This document shows positions 47,055 to 57,400 of a stretch of DNA of 64,000 bases, one piece after another; position 1 is the stretch's first letter, and each line of letters starts with the position of its first letter. The notes below the pieces were generated by a model. That model ran no database searches. It had not been told where the DNA came from and saw nothing but the letters and a program-made list of their open reading frames with translations. Position numbers and translations under genes: made by a program. The DNA comes from Aquilaria yunnanensis. Lineage: Eukaryota > Streptophyta > Magnoliopsida > Malvales > Thymelaeaceae. The stretch covers positions 25,022,001-25,086,000 of the forward strand of contig CM077597.1 of the NCBI GenBank assembly GCA_039654915.1. Reading direction: 5' to 3'.

Positions 47055-49640
47055 CCTTGTCTTCCAAGTTGGTGTGACCCAAATCCCAAATGTAACTGAA
47101 AAGTCTGTGGTGCTGAAACTCAAGGTCCAACAGTTGGTCGAGTCTAAGTTGCTAGGCCATGATGTGATTGATAATTGAAAGCGAAGATTTTGAGCTGGAA
47201 TTACATTAATTTTGGAAGGGCTCCAAGTCAGATCTGACCTAACAATCCGCACACACTTTTGAATGACAGGGAATCCTTTGAATAAACTTGTATCTTTGAA
47301 AGCTTGCAAAAGTAATTTAATAGTAAAAATCTCCTAGATTTAGTCCAGAATCTAGGGTATAGTCTTTGTTAAATGGACACCTGCTATTCTTTTTCTGGTA
47401 CAACAAAAAGATGTGATGCGTGCATTCTACTACTTTTCATTTTTACACTCTTTGCCATTATACTATCCATTATTGCCATCACACTTTACTTTTCGACAAC
47501 CGGTAATTCTTTTTGTTCTCTAACAAAAAGATGTTGCATGTGCATTCTACCACTTTTTAATCCCATTATTACTTCTACACATTCTACCAATTTTTACCAA
47601 AAATTCAATTATTACACCTACACATTCCACCACTTCTTACCAAAAATTCCGTTTTTACATCCATCTCTCACTCCTTTCCATTATACTATCCATTATTGTT
47701 ATCATACTTTGCTTTCTAAATGATACTACTCGTGGGTGAAAATAAAAAGTTAAGGGAAATTTGATAGTAATGATCTTGAAAGTACTACTAAATCTAGCAA
47801 GAATGATTTCATATGTTGCACCCCAACTCTTAAAAAAAAAATTCATAGTGATTATCAACATCCTTGCAAGAAGTCTGGGGTTAGCTTCCAAATCCAAAGA
47901 AGTTAGCTCTCATATTAAATGGCTTCAATGGTCTCTCAATTCTCATGAATGCTCAACACAAGCAAAGGTTCTCAGTTCTCTGCAACACAAACTCCAAAAA
48001 GAAAGAGAAATTCGTCCCTTCCATAAAAAAAACAACAAGGGAAAATTCAAAACCAAAAAGGACTGAGAACAAGCACGAGCAAGCAAGGCCACTTGAGTCA
48101 TCTCACTTCAAGAGAGTTATCAAATATGTCATCACCATAGCTCACAAAAAAAAAAAGGGAAACAAAAAAAAACAAAAAAACAAAAAAAAAAGGGAAAAAG
48201 GGCCCAAACTAGAGCAAAAGAAAGAAAACAAAAAAAATGAGCTATGGATTCTAGACTGAAAACCTGCAAAGGCGGTTTAGAACACAAAAGCAACCCTCAA
48301 ACCAAGCATGCATAAAGATCACAATAGTTGGGGGGCAATAGATGAGGTCTAACTTTCTGGAAAGAGTGGCAAGTTGAGGTCATCACTATTGAGTTTTTCA
48401 CCATAATCAAATTTGCTCACGAGTAGTATTAAAAGACCCTTCTCCCACACCACTTAAACTTAACTTTCCTCAGACTGAACATCCTCATTCAGTTAAAAGA
48501 CTATCATTGTGAATCATGCTTCTACCTTATTTAATACTGCTTACGAGTAGTATTAAAAGACCCTTCTTTCACACCATTCAAACTTAATTTTCCTCACGCC
48601 TAACAGTTACCTCTCGATATCATCATCATTCAGCTAAAAGGCTATCCTTGTGAATCATGTTTATACCTTATTGTCTTGCACAGTTTATGTCTTCGAGTTG
48701 GAAAGGGAAGAATGGCAGGATATTTTAATTGAAAACAAAGACCGTAAATTACTTTGTCAAGCTTTGCAAATTGATGAAAGTTTTTCTTTAAGGCCAAACC
48801 ATTATTCATTAATGTATGTAGACTTAAAAGTGAGGAGATAGCTTGAGTCTTTCTTTAATAAGATGTGGTTCTTGTAAGAGAAATTTACGATCAAGTGCCA
48901 TCACAAAGGTCTAGAAATGCTCGACCTTCTGTTAAAGGCGAGGTTATACCTTTTATCCACATAAATACCATATTCAGGGGGGCAAAGTAGTCTCTACTAA
49001 GCGTAAGAAGAGTACTGCCAAGAAAGAAGCTCAATAGACAAGGGGGCAAGTCTTATGGATCAGAACCTGAGTCTAAGGAAGAGCAATCATTCGGACTATA
49101 ACATAGGGGTAAACAAGTGTCGACACGGCCACAAGAAAAGGGGCAAAGCAGACATTGAAAGTAAAGCCTTTGATGGTATCAAATCCATGACAATGGATGA
49201 GTACCCGAAAGAGATATAAATTATGAGGCGAGCCAACTTTAAAGAAATTGAGGCCAAAATTCAAAGAACAAGTCAAAGAAAGAGGATTTTGAAAAGAGTT
49301 GGGCTTTTGAGGCAGTGAACAAAAGCTAGAAAGCATAAAGAGATTCAATGATAGTCCAAGAAGGCAATCACAAAGAAGATCCAGTAAAGCAAAGACATGA
49401 AGAACTAGATCCATAAAAAAAAAAAAAAAACATCAATTCCACATACTCTGCATTCATGCATTTCACATCATGCATGCATGGCTTTTGCATAATAGGAACC
49501 AAATGGGAAGCACATCCACGGCACAGTTTCAGTAGTATAAGCTGAGATCTCAATGTCATCAGCTCTTACCAATCTATCACTGGATACACAGCTAATATGC
49601 GGGACCAACCCGCATCAGGAATTCAAGGATAAGGTAGACA
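47055..49640 (+). other. Interior spacer between gag-pro and the cargo genes
   Basis: No pol domain is seen. The stretch 47370-47720 has repeated 'cattctaccactttt' and 'attatactatccattattg' phrases. 47760-48260 holds Lys-rich, A-tract ORFs with no recognised domain. 48420-48680 is a near-tandem duplication of about 125 bp ('gagtagtattaaaagaccct' at about 48420 and 48545). 49010-49640 is unremarkable. RT, RNase H and integrase would normally occupy this position. Confidence 0.6.
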
Positions 49641-49885
49641 ATATGTCAAAAGCCTGGCAATCGATTCAATAATCGAGGCTACACCTGGATGGACAAAATT
49701 GACGCCAGCTTAGCGGTATCCAAGATAAGAAATAGCTATGGTCAAAAATAAGCGCGGATATCGAGAAATATTGTCGTCGAAAGCAGACAATGGATTCAAT
49801 AATCAAGGACTGGATCAATGTCATGCCTGACGAGATATCAAAGATAAGAAATATCTATGATACCAAAATAAAGTAGGATCCACTT
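49641..49885. repeat. Imperfect duplication upstream of the first cysteine-rich ORF
   Basis: Two blocks share 'gattcaataatc' (49673, 49793) and 'aagataagaaata' (49724, 49844), giving a unit of about 120 bp. The function is unknown; it immediately precedes the first cargo ORF leader. Confidence 0.6.
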
Positions 49886-49994
49886 TTCCGGTTAAACGGC
49901 GGATACGATACTCCGTGACTCTCAAGTCGGTTCTCTTAGTTGCCCATAATAACTGATTCTTTTCTCTCTTCTGTCTTTTACTTCCCTCTAGAAA

Positions 49995-50517
49995 ATGGAT
50001 CCTACTCTTTCTGTCTTACGAAAATATTTTCCTTCTCTCCCAATGAACATTCTCAAAAAGATCTACCAAGTTCGCTGTGAACGATTAAGAGTTCTAATGC
50101 ACAAAGGAATCCCTGAAGATGTGCGGTGGTTAATCGAAGCCAAGGTTCGTCTGGCAAGTGAAATCCCAGAGGCATTTGTGTCTCACATGCCTGGAATAGG
50201 CAAAAGCTCTTATGCCAAAAAGCGAAGAGCGAAAAGGTTACAAGTCTGCCATAAATGTGGACGGTGGACTTGTAATACTAAATGTCGTTCTTTAGGGATG
50301 ATCTCTGATAATCGAGAAGATAAAATACGATTCATTGGATGATATCCAATTGACTCTTGAGACGCATTCTTGTGGATCTGTGCAATGTGAACTTCTTGGT
50401 TTATGGAGCATTTTTCATGAAGAACGAAACCGTTACAGTCCCGGGAATCTGACTGTAAATGACCCTATTTGCCAGCTTGTAAGAAAACTAGATGGGAAGC
50501 AAATCCTCGACTCATAG
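49995..50517 (+). pseudogene. Cysteine-rich ORF, copy 1 (frameshifted)
   Basis: ATG at 49995. The frame runs 115 codons to 50342 and has basic 'YAKKRRAKRL' followed by C-x2-C-x4-C-x3-C ('CHKCGRWTCNTKC'). Compared with copies 2 and 3 it lacks about 26 bp after 'attcatt' near 50336, which shifts the frame. The rest of the protein-coding sequence continues in another frame to 50517, ending in 'LVRKLDGKQILDS' like copy 2. The basic block followed by a cysteine cluster resembles the nucleic-acid-binding protein of carlaviruses. It is the first of three tandem units spaced about 0.8 kb apart. Confidence 0.75.
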
Positions 50518-50679
50518 AAGCCATTAATGCCGTTACTGGACGTAAAACCAGTGGAAGATGTGAGCCACAGTCACAATTACTGTACATACAGTTTGTTATA
50601 TTTGGAAAAGTTTGCATTTTCTTTTGACAGATGTACATGCTCCCCTAAGTGTAATCGACACGTTATCCCTTTTTATCAC

Positions 50680-50686
50680 TATAAAT
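50680..50686 (+). promoter_or_regulatory. TATA box upstream of cysteine-rich copy 2
   Basis: TATAAAT in the context 'atccctttttatcactataa', 121 bp before the ATG of copy 2. Nearly the same context precedes copy 3. Confidence 0.55.
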
Positions 50687-50806
50687 GCGTGTTCTTCCTT
50701 CTGATTAAGCAGCGGATAAGATACCCCGTGACTTCTAAATTCGGTTATTCCAGTCTCCTACAATAACTGATTCATTTCCCTCTTCTCTCAAATTCTTCTC
50801 TCATCA

Positions 50807-51355
50807 ATGGATTCTACTCTTTCTGCACTGCGAAAATACTTTCCTTCCATTCCAATAAAAGTCCTTAAAAAGATCTACCTTGCTAGATGTGAAAGAATCA
50901 GAGTTTTTACACGCAAAGGCATTCCCGATAATGTGCAGTGGATAATTGAAGCTAAGGTCCGTTTGGCGGGTGAAGTTCCAGATGCATTTATGCCCCGCAT
51001 GCCAGGTTTAGGTAAAAGCCGTTATGCCAAAAGGCGAAGAGCAAAGAGACTAGGCGTGTGTTATAAATGTGGGCGATGGAATTGTAATACTAAATGTCGC
51101 TCTTTAGGATACATCTCCACAAATCGTGAAGATAAAAGAAAATTCATTAAGAATGGCCTGCGTAAGGAATCTCTGGAAGATATCCGAGAGACTCTTGAAA
51201 CGCATTCTTGTGGAAAAGTGCAAGGTCAAATTGTCAAATTGTGGAGGACTTACCATAAAGAACGAGACCGTTACAGTCTTGGGAATCTGACTGTAAACGA
51301 CCCTGTTTGCCAGCTTGTAAGAAAACTGGATGGAAAGCAAATCCTCGACTCATAG
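50807..51355 (+). CDS. Cysteine-rich basic ORF, copy 2 (intact)
   Basis: A complete 182-codon frame, ATG at 50807 and TAG at 51353. Residues ~1-60 are a helical, mixed-charge region ('LSALRKYFPSIPIKVLKKIY'). Near residue 70 comes the basic block 'GKSRYAKRRRAKRLGVC', continuing into C-x2-C-x4-C-x3-C ('CYKCGRWNCNTKC'), a likely zinc site. The C-terminal ~75 residues ('LETHSCGKVQ', 'LWRTYHKERDRYSLGNLTVN') are not recognised. The central part resembles the cysteine-rich nucleic-acid-binding protein family of carlaviruses (Pfam viral NABP), which binds nucleic acid. The family link is from remembered similarity. The ORF has its own TATA box, no intron, and lies in the sense direction of the retrotransposon. 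It is the only copy without a visible break. Confidence 0.72.
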   Translation: MDSTLSALRKYFPSIPIKVLKKIYLARCERIRVFTRKGIPDNVQWIIEAKVRLAGEVPDAFMPRMPGLGKSRYAKRRRAKRLGVCYKCGRWNCNTKCRSLGYISTNREDKRKFIKNGLRKESLEDIRETLETHSCGKVQGQIVKLWRTYHKERDRYSLGNLTVNDPVCQLVRKLDGKQILDS

Positions 51356-51505
51356 AAGCCGTTAATGCCGTTACTGGACATAAATCAGTGGAAGATGAGA
51401 GCCACAGTCATGATTGCTGTACATATAAGCTGTCATTTGTCTTTTCTTTTGACAATAATGAACTTGCTTCTGCAAGTGTAATTAACGCATTATCCCTTTC
51501 ATCAC

Positions 51506-51513
51506 TATAAATA
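51506..51513 (+). promoter_or_regulatory. TATA box upstream of cysteine-rich copy 3
   Basis: TATAAATA in the context 'atccctttcatcactataaa', 67 bp before the ATG of copy 3. Confidence 0.55.
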
Positions 51514-51579
51514 TGTGTTAGTTATTTCCATTTCCTACAATCACTAATTTCTTTCTTCTCTTAAATACCTCCTTCATCA

Positions 51580-52128
51580 ATGGAGTCTTCTCTTTCCGCC
51601 CTACGAAAGTATTTTCCTTCCTTCCCAATAAATGTTCTTAAAAAGATATATCAAGCTAGATGTGAATGATTCAGAGTATTTATGCACAAAGGCATTCCTG
51701 ATAATGTGCGATGGCTAATCGAAGCTAAGGTTCGTTCGGCTGGTGAAGTTCCAGATGCGTTCTTTCCCCGTATGCCCGGCTTTGGTAAAAGCGCTTATGC
51801 CAAAAAGAGAATAGCAAAGAGGCTAGGCGTTTGTCATAATTGTGGATGGTGGATTCGCGGCAATAAATGTCATTCTCCAGGAGTGATCACCAGAAATCGT
51901 AATGATAGAATAAGATTCATCAAGAATGGCCTGCGTAAAGAATCTTTGGATGATATCCTATTAACTTTTGAAACACATTCTTGTGAAATAGTGCAATGGG
52001 AAATTATGGATTTATGGTGGACTTTCCGTAAAGAACAGGATCGTTACAGTCTTGGAAATCTGACTTTTAATGAGCCTGTTTGCCAGTTTGTGAGAAAACT
52101 AGATGGGAAGCAAATCCCCGATTTGTAA
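51580..52128 (+). pseudogene. Cysteine-rich ORF, copy 3 (nonsense, lost Cys)
   Basis: Same 183-codon span (stop included) as copy 2, ATG at 51580. TGA at 51667-51669 replaces the AGA codon of copy 2, and the third cysteine of the cluster is replaced by Arg ('CHNCGWWIRGNKC'). The rest is open to TAA at 52126. The lost zinc ligand together with the stop suggests relaxed selection. The leader 'ctacaatcactaatttcttt' is shared with copy 2. Confidence 0.75.
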
Positions 52129-52744
52129 AAGGCATTGAAGCCGTCCCTGGACGTAAAACCAGTAGAAAACGTGAACTACGGTCATGACTACTGTACAGGC
52201 TAGTTGTCACTTTTTAAAATTTTTCCTTCTCTTCTGACAAATGATGTACCTGCTCCTGACACTGTACAGGCTAGTTGTAGTTTCTGAAAATTTTCCTTCT
52301 ATTCCAAGAATAATGTACCTATTCCTGACGTGAGCAACAGTCACGACTACTATACATGCCAGCTGTCGCTTTTGAAAATTTTCCTTCTCTCCCGACAATC
52401 ATACTAGCAGCCATTTTGAAAAAATTTCCTCCCCTTTTTGTAATAATGTATCCACTCCTGACGTGAACCAAAGTCACGATTACTGTACGTGCTAGCTGTC
52501 GCTTTTGAAATTTTCCTCCCCTTTTGGCAATAATGCACCCACTCCTGACACGGACTACTGTATATAGCTGCCACTTTTGAAATTTTCCTTCACTTCCGAC
52601 AATCACGTACCTACTCCTGACATAAGCTACAATCGCGACTACTGTATATTTTAGTTGCTTTTGAAATTTTCCTCCTCTTTTGACGATAATGTACCCACTC
52701 CCGACCAGAGTCATACTCGTGACTACTGTGAATAGCTGGTAATA
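52129..52744 (+). repeat. Array of repeats derived from the 3' flank of the cysteine-rich genes
   Basis: About seven units of 65-110 bp. Each has a variant of 'gtgaaccacagtcacgactactgta', then 'gctagttgtcgcttttgaaa', 'ttttcctnctcttntgacaa' and 'taatgtacccactcctgac'. The same sequence occurs once behind copies 1 and 2 (from about 50555 and 51397), so the array grew from the downstream flank of the gene unit. Confidence 0.75.
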
Positions 52745-52791
52745 ATGTATCCATTCTTGAAAATAAAATTATTGCCTTATCTTTTCATCTC

Positions 52792-52799
52792 TATAAATA
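52792..52799 (+). promoter_or_regulatory. TATA box upstream of the LOG-type gene
   Basis: TATAAATA in 'cttttcatctctataaatat', similar in context to the boxes before copies 2 and 3. It is only 40 bp before the LOG ATG, leaving room for a very short leader. Confidence 0.5.
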
Positions 52800-52831
52800 T
52801 ATCCTCTTTTCTCACAAGGGTAAGGATAGGA

Positions 52832-53461
52832 ATGGAGAAAACCCCAACTCGTAAATCCCGAAGTATTTGTGTATTTTCTGGGGCTTTTCCTGGAAAAGAT
52901 GAAGAGTATTTAAAGGCAGCCAACCATTTGGGTAGAGTATTAGCTGAGCGAAAAATACATTTAGTTTATGGAGGAGGTAGTGTCGGATTAATGGGAGGTG
53001 TAGCATCAGCAGCATCTTTAGGAGGAAGTCAAGTTTTGGGCATCATCCCTGGACCTTTGAAATTTATTTCTGGGGGCACGATTGGAGAAGAATTATTGGT
53101 TAAAAATTTGCAAGAGCGTGTGTTACAAATGCTTTTAAATGCTGATGCTTTTATCGCTCTACCAGGTGGTTTTGGCACATTGGGAGAAGTCTTTCAAATT
53201 GCTTCCATAGCCCAACTTAATTTGCATAAGAAACCCATTGGGCTTTTAAATGTTAACAATTTCTTTACAGGTCTGATAGCTTTTATGGATTATGCTATGC
53301 AGAAGAATTTCATATCATGAGTGGCACGACGAATCATAATATCCGCAACAACTGCTGAAGAATTGCTAGAAAAAATACAAGCTTTTGTTCCTGAACCAGA
53401 TCCAGCAATGATTCAGATAGACTGGACACGACAGTCTTTCCCGACCAGTTCACTCCCATAA
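52832..53461 (+). pseudogene. LOG-like: LOG-type cytokinin phosphoribohydrolase, intronless, one in-frame TGA
   Basis: From ATG at 52832 the frame holds the LOG fold: 'ICVFSGAFPG' (residues 12-21), 'LVYGGGSVGLMG' (44-55), 'LGIIPGPL' (69-76), R96, and the signature P111-G-G-F-G-T-L-G-E119, which fits PGGxGTxxE. Then 'KKPIGLLNVNNFF' (133-145). TGA at 53318-53320 (codon 163) interrupts, but the same frame goes on with 'VARRIIISATTAEELLEKIQ' to TAA at 53459-53461, the usual LOG length of about 210 residues. LOG enzymes release active cytokinin bases from their ribotides. Plant LOG genes normally have several introns; this copy has none. It lies inside an Ogre-type element, in sense, behind three cysteine-rich ORFs. 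The core catalytic motifs precede the stop, but loss of the last helix may disable it. Confidence 0.88.
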
Positions 53462-53955
53462 TGGTCCTCTACTCACCCTGTTGAAGTATTGTGGAAGAAA
53501 GAAGCGATCTGATCCGTTTTTCTTGTCCTTTAGTTTTATTATCAGCATTTTCTTTCGCGTTTCAGTTTTTCTTTTCAGGGAATTTCTTTTTTTATAAGAT
53601 AGTTTCGTCCATTCTGATATTAAAACCATAGGACAATGCCTTTAGGTTGGAATGGCCGAGTAAAGAGTAATTTTTGTTACTCTTGAGACGCATCCTATTA
53701 GGTCTACTAGGCATAACATTTCGGGGTAGTTAAGCTTTAACCTTATTCGGATGACATATCTCACAAGCGAATCTATATTAGATGAACCTTGGATATTGAT
53801 TCCAAACATCCGTTCCCTCTACATAATTTGTCAGTGTTATTATCATCGCCGAGATTCACTCATTTTATCGAAGTCTAAATTTTTGCACTCGCCTATCATG
53901 AAATCCACACTTTTGAATAAAATTATTCCAATTCTAATTGCTTTCATATAAATTT
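53462..53955 (+). other. Spacer after the LOG gene
   Basis: No gene seen. A short ORF at 53751-53951 has no recognised domain. It leads into the hairpin repeat array. Confidence 0.45.
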
Positions 53956-54312
53956 CGCCGAGGTCCTAAGGAAAGCTCCTTAGCCTCAAGTTCAATCAAT
54001 TTTTATTCGACGATAGGACTGCTCCTATCGCCGAGGTTTTAAGGACGGAACCTTTGCCTCAAAATCAATCATTAGTCCATCTTACAACGATAGAAGCTTT
54101 CCTATCATTAGAGGTTCTAAGGACCTTTCCTTAACCTCAAACAAACAATCAATCATTCAGTCCATCTTACAACGATAGAACCTTTCCTATCGTTAGAGGT
54201 TCTAAGGACCTTTCCTTAAACCTCAAACAAACAATCAATCATTCAGTCCATCTTACAACGATAGAACCTTTCCTATCGTTAGAGGTTCTAAGGACCTTTC
54301 CTTAAACCTCAG
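53956..54312 (+). repeat. Tandem array of twin hairpins before the 3' LTR
   Basis: Five units of roughly 80 bp. Each pairs one hairpin of the type CGATAG...CTATCG (for example AACGATAG-aacctttc-CTATCGTT) with one of the type GAGGT..AAGGA..TCCTT..CCTC. The last three units are almost identical; the first two are diverged but keep the stems (for example CGATAGGA-ctgc-TCCTATCG at 54010-54029). Confidence 0.85.
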
Positions 54313-54404
54313 AGTTTCGGCGGTGAGAAAGTTCTCAATGTCTAACTAAGGTCGAACGAAATTCGGTAAACGACTTTGCATACATCATGTCCCATGAAGC
54401 ATGC

Positions 54405-54416
54405 AAAGGGGGGCAG
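54405..54416 (+). other. Polypurine tract of the Ogre-type element
   Basis: AAAGGGGGGCAG, ending 1 bp before the 3' LTR. It primes plus-strand DNA synthesis. Confidence 0.85.
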
Positions 54417-54417
54417 T

Positions 54418-57400
54418 TGTTGACACCCAATTTCGTCCTACCATTAAAAAGAAAATTTTTTTTATAAAAAAAAAAAAGTAATTAAAAAAAATTAATTAAT
54501 TATTATTTGTATTATTATTACTAAAAAATTTTTAGTTTAAAATACATTTTTGTTTTGTGAAGATTTGATTTAAAATAATATATGTGTGTATTTGAAAGAA
54601 AAATAGAAAACTCCAAAAAAAAAAAAAAAAAAAAGAAGGCAAAATTTAAAAGTTTGAGGTAAAAATGACAACATTAAGAAGTTTTGGGAAAAATTGACAA
54701 ATTCTAAAAGTTCCAGGAGCATTTGGTAGTTTGTCACATAAAATTTTAGGCCTGCCGACGTTTCTAGCCCAAATTGACAGAAAACGACAAAATTGTCAAA
54801 ATCAGAAGCTTCAGGAACTTATCCAGAGGCTGAGAGACATAAAGGACTAAAATTGTCATTTTACCAATTTAAAAGATAAGTTTGAAATTTTTTATTAATT
54901 TATCCATCAACAGTTCAGCCAAACTTCCTCTATAAATAGCCCCCCAAATTTTGTGCTGAACACAGAAAAAAATAGAGAAAAAGCTTAGAGCTCCGTTTTA
55001 AAAAAAAGATAAAATTACAGCCTTATTCCCTAGCTTATCCTCCCTCTGCCGAGAAAGTCCCAAACTTTGTTTTCTTACGATCAGACCATCTTCTTCCTTT
55101 CTCTCTCTTCCGTTTCACTCGCTGTCTCTCCTCTCTTTTGCTCCGTTGCTGCCGTCACGCCGTCGCCCGTAGCCTCCCCACTCCGCCGTCATCGTCTCGT
55201 CACGCCGCCGCCGTGCTGCCGCCACGCCGTTGCCGCGCTCCGTCGCCCCCCCTTTCCTCCCTCGCATGTGCTCTGTTTCACGTTCCCATCAAATTCAAAA
55301 TTTGATTTCAAGGGTAAACCCTTGTTTCACCCATCATCTTTTCAATTTCTTTCAGTTTAGTCACTGACTTTTTATTTTGTTCTTGCAGAATTGATTCCTA
55401 ACCCTTTTAATTTTTACTTGTTTATTTCTTTGTTTATTATTGTTATTATTACTAACCCTTCTTTTTATTGTTATTATTATAACTAACTTACTAACCTTAT
55501 TATTATTATGACTAACCTTATTATTATTTATTATTATAACTAACTTACTAACCTTATTATTATTATGACTAACCTTATTATTATTATTATTATGACTAAC
55601 CTACTAACCTTATTATTGTTACCTCAACTAACTTACTAACTTTTATTTTTATTGTTATTAACATCTAACTTTACTAACTTTGCTAACTTTTATTATTGTT
55701 GTTAATAATTAATTTAATTAAACTTGGCTAACTTTTAATTTAATTAAACTTGTCTAACTTTTATTATTGTTGTTAATTAATTAATTTAATTAAACTTGGC
55801 TAACTTTTTATTGTTGTTAATTAATTAATTTAATTAAACTTGGCTAACTTTTTATTGTTGTTAATTAATTAATTTAATTAAACTTGGCTAACTTTTATTA
55901 TTGTTGTTAATTAATTTAATTAACTTTGCTAACCTTTATTATTATTTATTTTTAAAGTGGATGGCCAAAAAACCCCACTTTATTATTATTAATTTTTTCT
56001 TTATTTGATTTATTTCATTTAATTCACCCTTACCCATAAATAAATAAATAAAACCTAAAAGAAGATTCTTTTATAATTAATTATTAAAGCTAATAAAAAT
56101 CATTTTAAAAAAAATTAATTATTTTTATTTTGGAATACATGTTTTTATTATTTCTTTAAAGATAACAAAGTTAACTTTTTATTCCTTTTTGTTAAAATTA
56201 ATAAACAAGCATGATTAAATAGTACTAAAAATATACAAATCAACTTCTTCTTTTTTTTAAAACATTTTTTAAAAATAATGATATTTAAAATTTAAAATTC
56301 AAGAAAAATCCAATAAAATTATAATTAAAATAATTATAATTAATTAAATAATTAAAATTTAACAAAAAAATAAAATTCCATGACCAAATGATCCGCCAGG
56401 ATCCATGGCTTGGAAATATTTTTTTAATAAAGTATAGAAATAAATTTTTATTTATTAAAAATAAACACTTTCGACTAATATATTAATTATTTAATAAAAT
56501 ATAATTTTTTAGTTTTCTTTATTAATAAAAAGAATAAAAAGAGTAAAAATTTTGAGTTAATATTTTATTCAGTAATATTTTTACTTATTTCTTTCAAAAT
56601 AATGAAAAGATATAACTTTTTGTTTCCTTTATAAAAATCTTAGTCAAAAATAATAAAAAATAAATAAAAAAAAAGTGAATTGAATTTCTCTTAAATATTT
56701 TAGACTTATTAATTAGATATATTTTCAGAGACATAAATTAAAATTATTAAAAAAAATCTTTCATCAAACAAAAAGAACATAAAAATGAAACATAAATATC
56801 AAGACTTTTATATACATAAAAGTTTTTTTTTTAGTTTCTTTATTAATCACTTTTGGCTAAATTTTTTTTATCAAAAACAAAACAAATAAATATAAAAAAT
56901 TTCCCTTTTATGTTTAAAATATACATAAAATTTTTTAGTTTCTTTTCTTGAATAATCATTTTTGCTTAATTCATTCAAAACAAAATTAAGACTTTTGTTC
57001 TATTTTTGAAAAATACATATGAATTTTGCCTTCATCATTGAATAAATAAAATTTTAATTAAATAATTACTTTTTGATTTGCCTTTTATCAAATAAAAATA
57101 TTAAGACTTTTCTTGTATTTTTGAAATATACATATAAGTTTTTATTTTCTTTATTAAATAAATAAAATCTTGATTAAATAATTTCTTTTTTTGGTTTATC
57201 TCTTATTAAATAAAAAAGAATAAACATAACATATAAATATGAATCTTTCTTTTATTTTTAATAAAACCTTGATAAATTTATTTCTTTTTTAAAAAAAAAA
57301 CATAAAATAAATCTAAGCCTTGTTGTTAAGTCTAAAAATTTTTTAGTTCATGGTATATTGGCTGGAAACTGTCTCGTGCCCGCTTTTGAGCTGCTTCACC

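Noticed and set aside
47373..47723. 116-codon Phe/Thr/Ser-rich ORF with possible membrane segments
   Set aside because: Built from short duplicated pyrimidine-rich phrases; no domain and no conserved start context.
53956..54312. Regular repeats that look CRISPR-like
   Set aside because: The near-identical units have no unique spacers, each contains hairpins, and the context is a plant retrotransposon.
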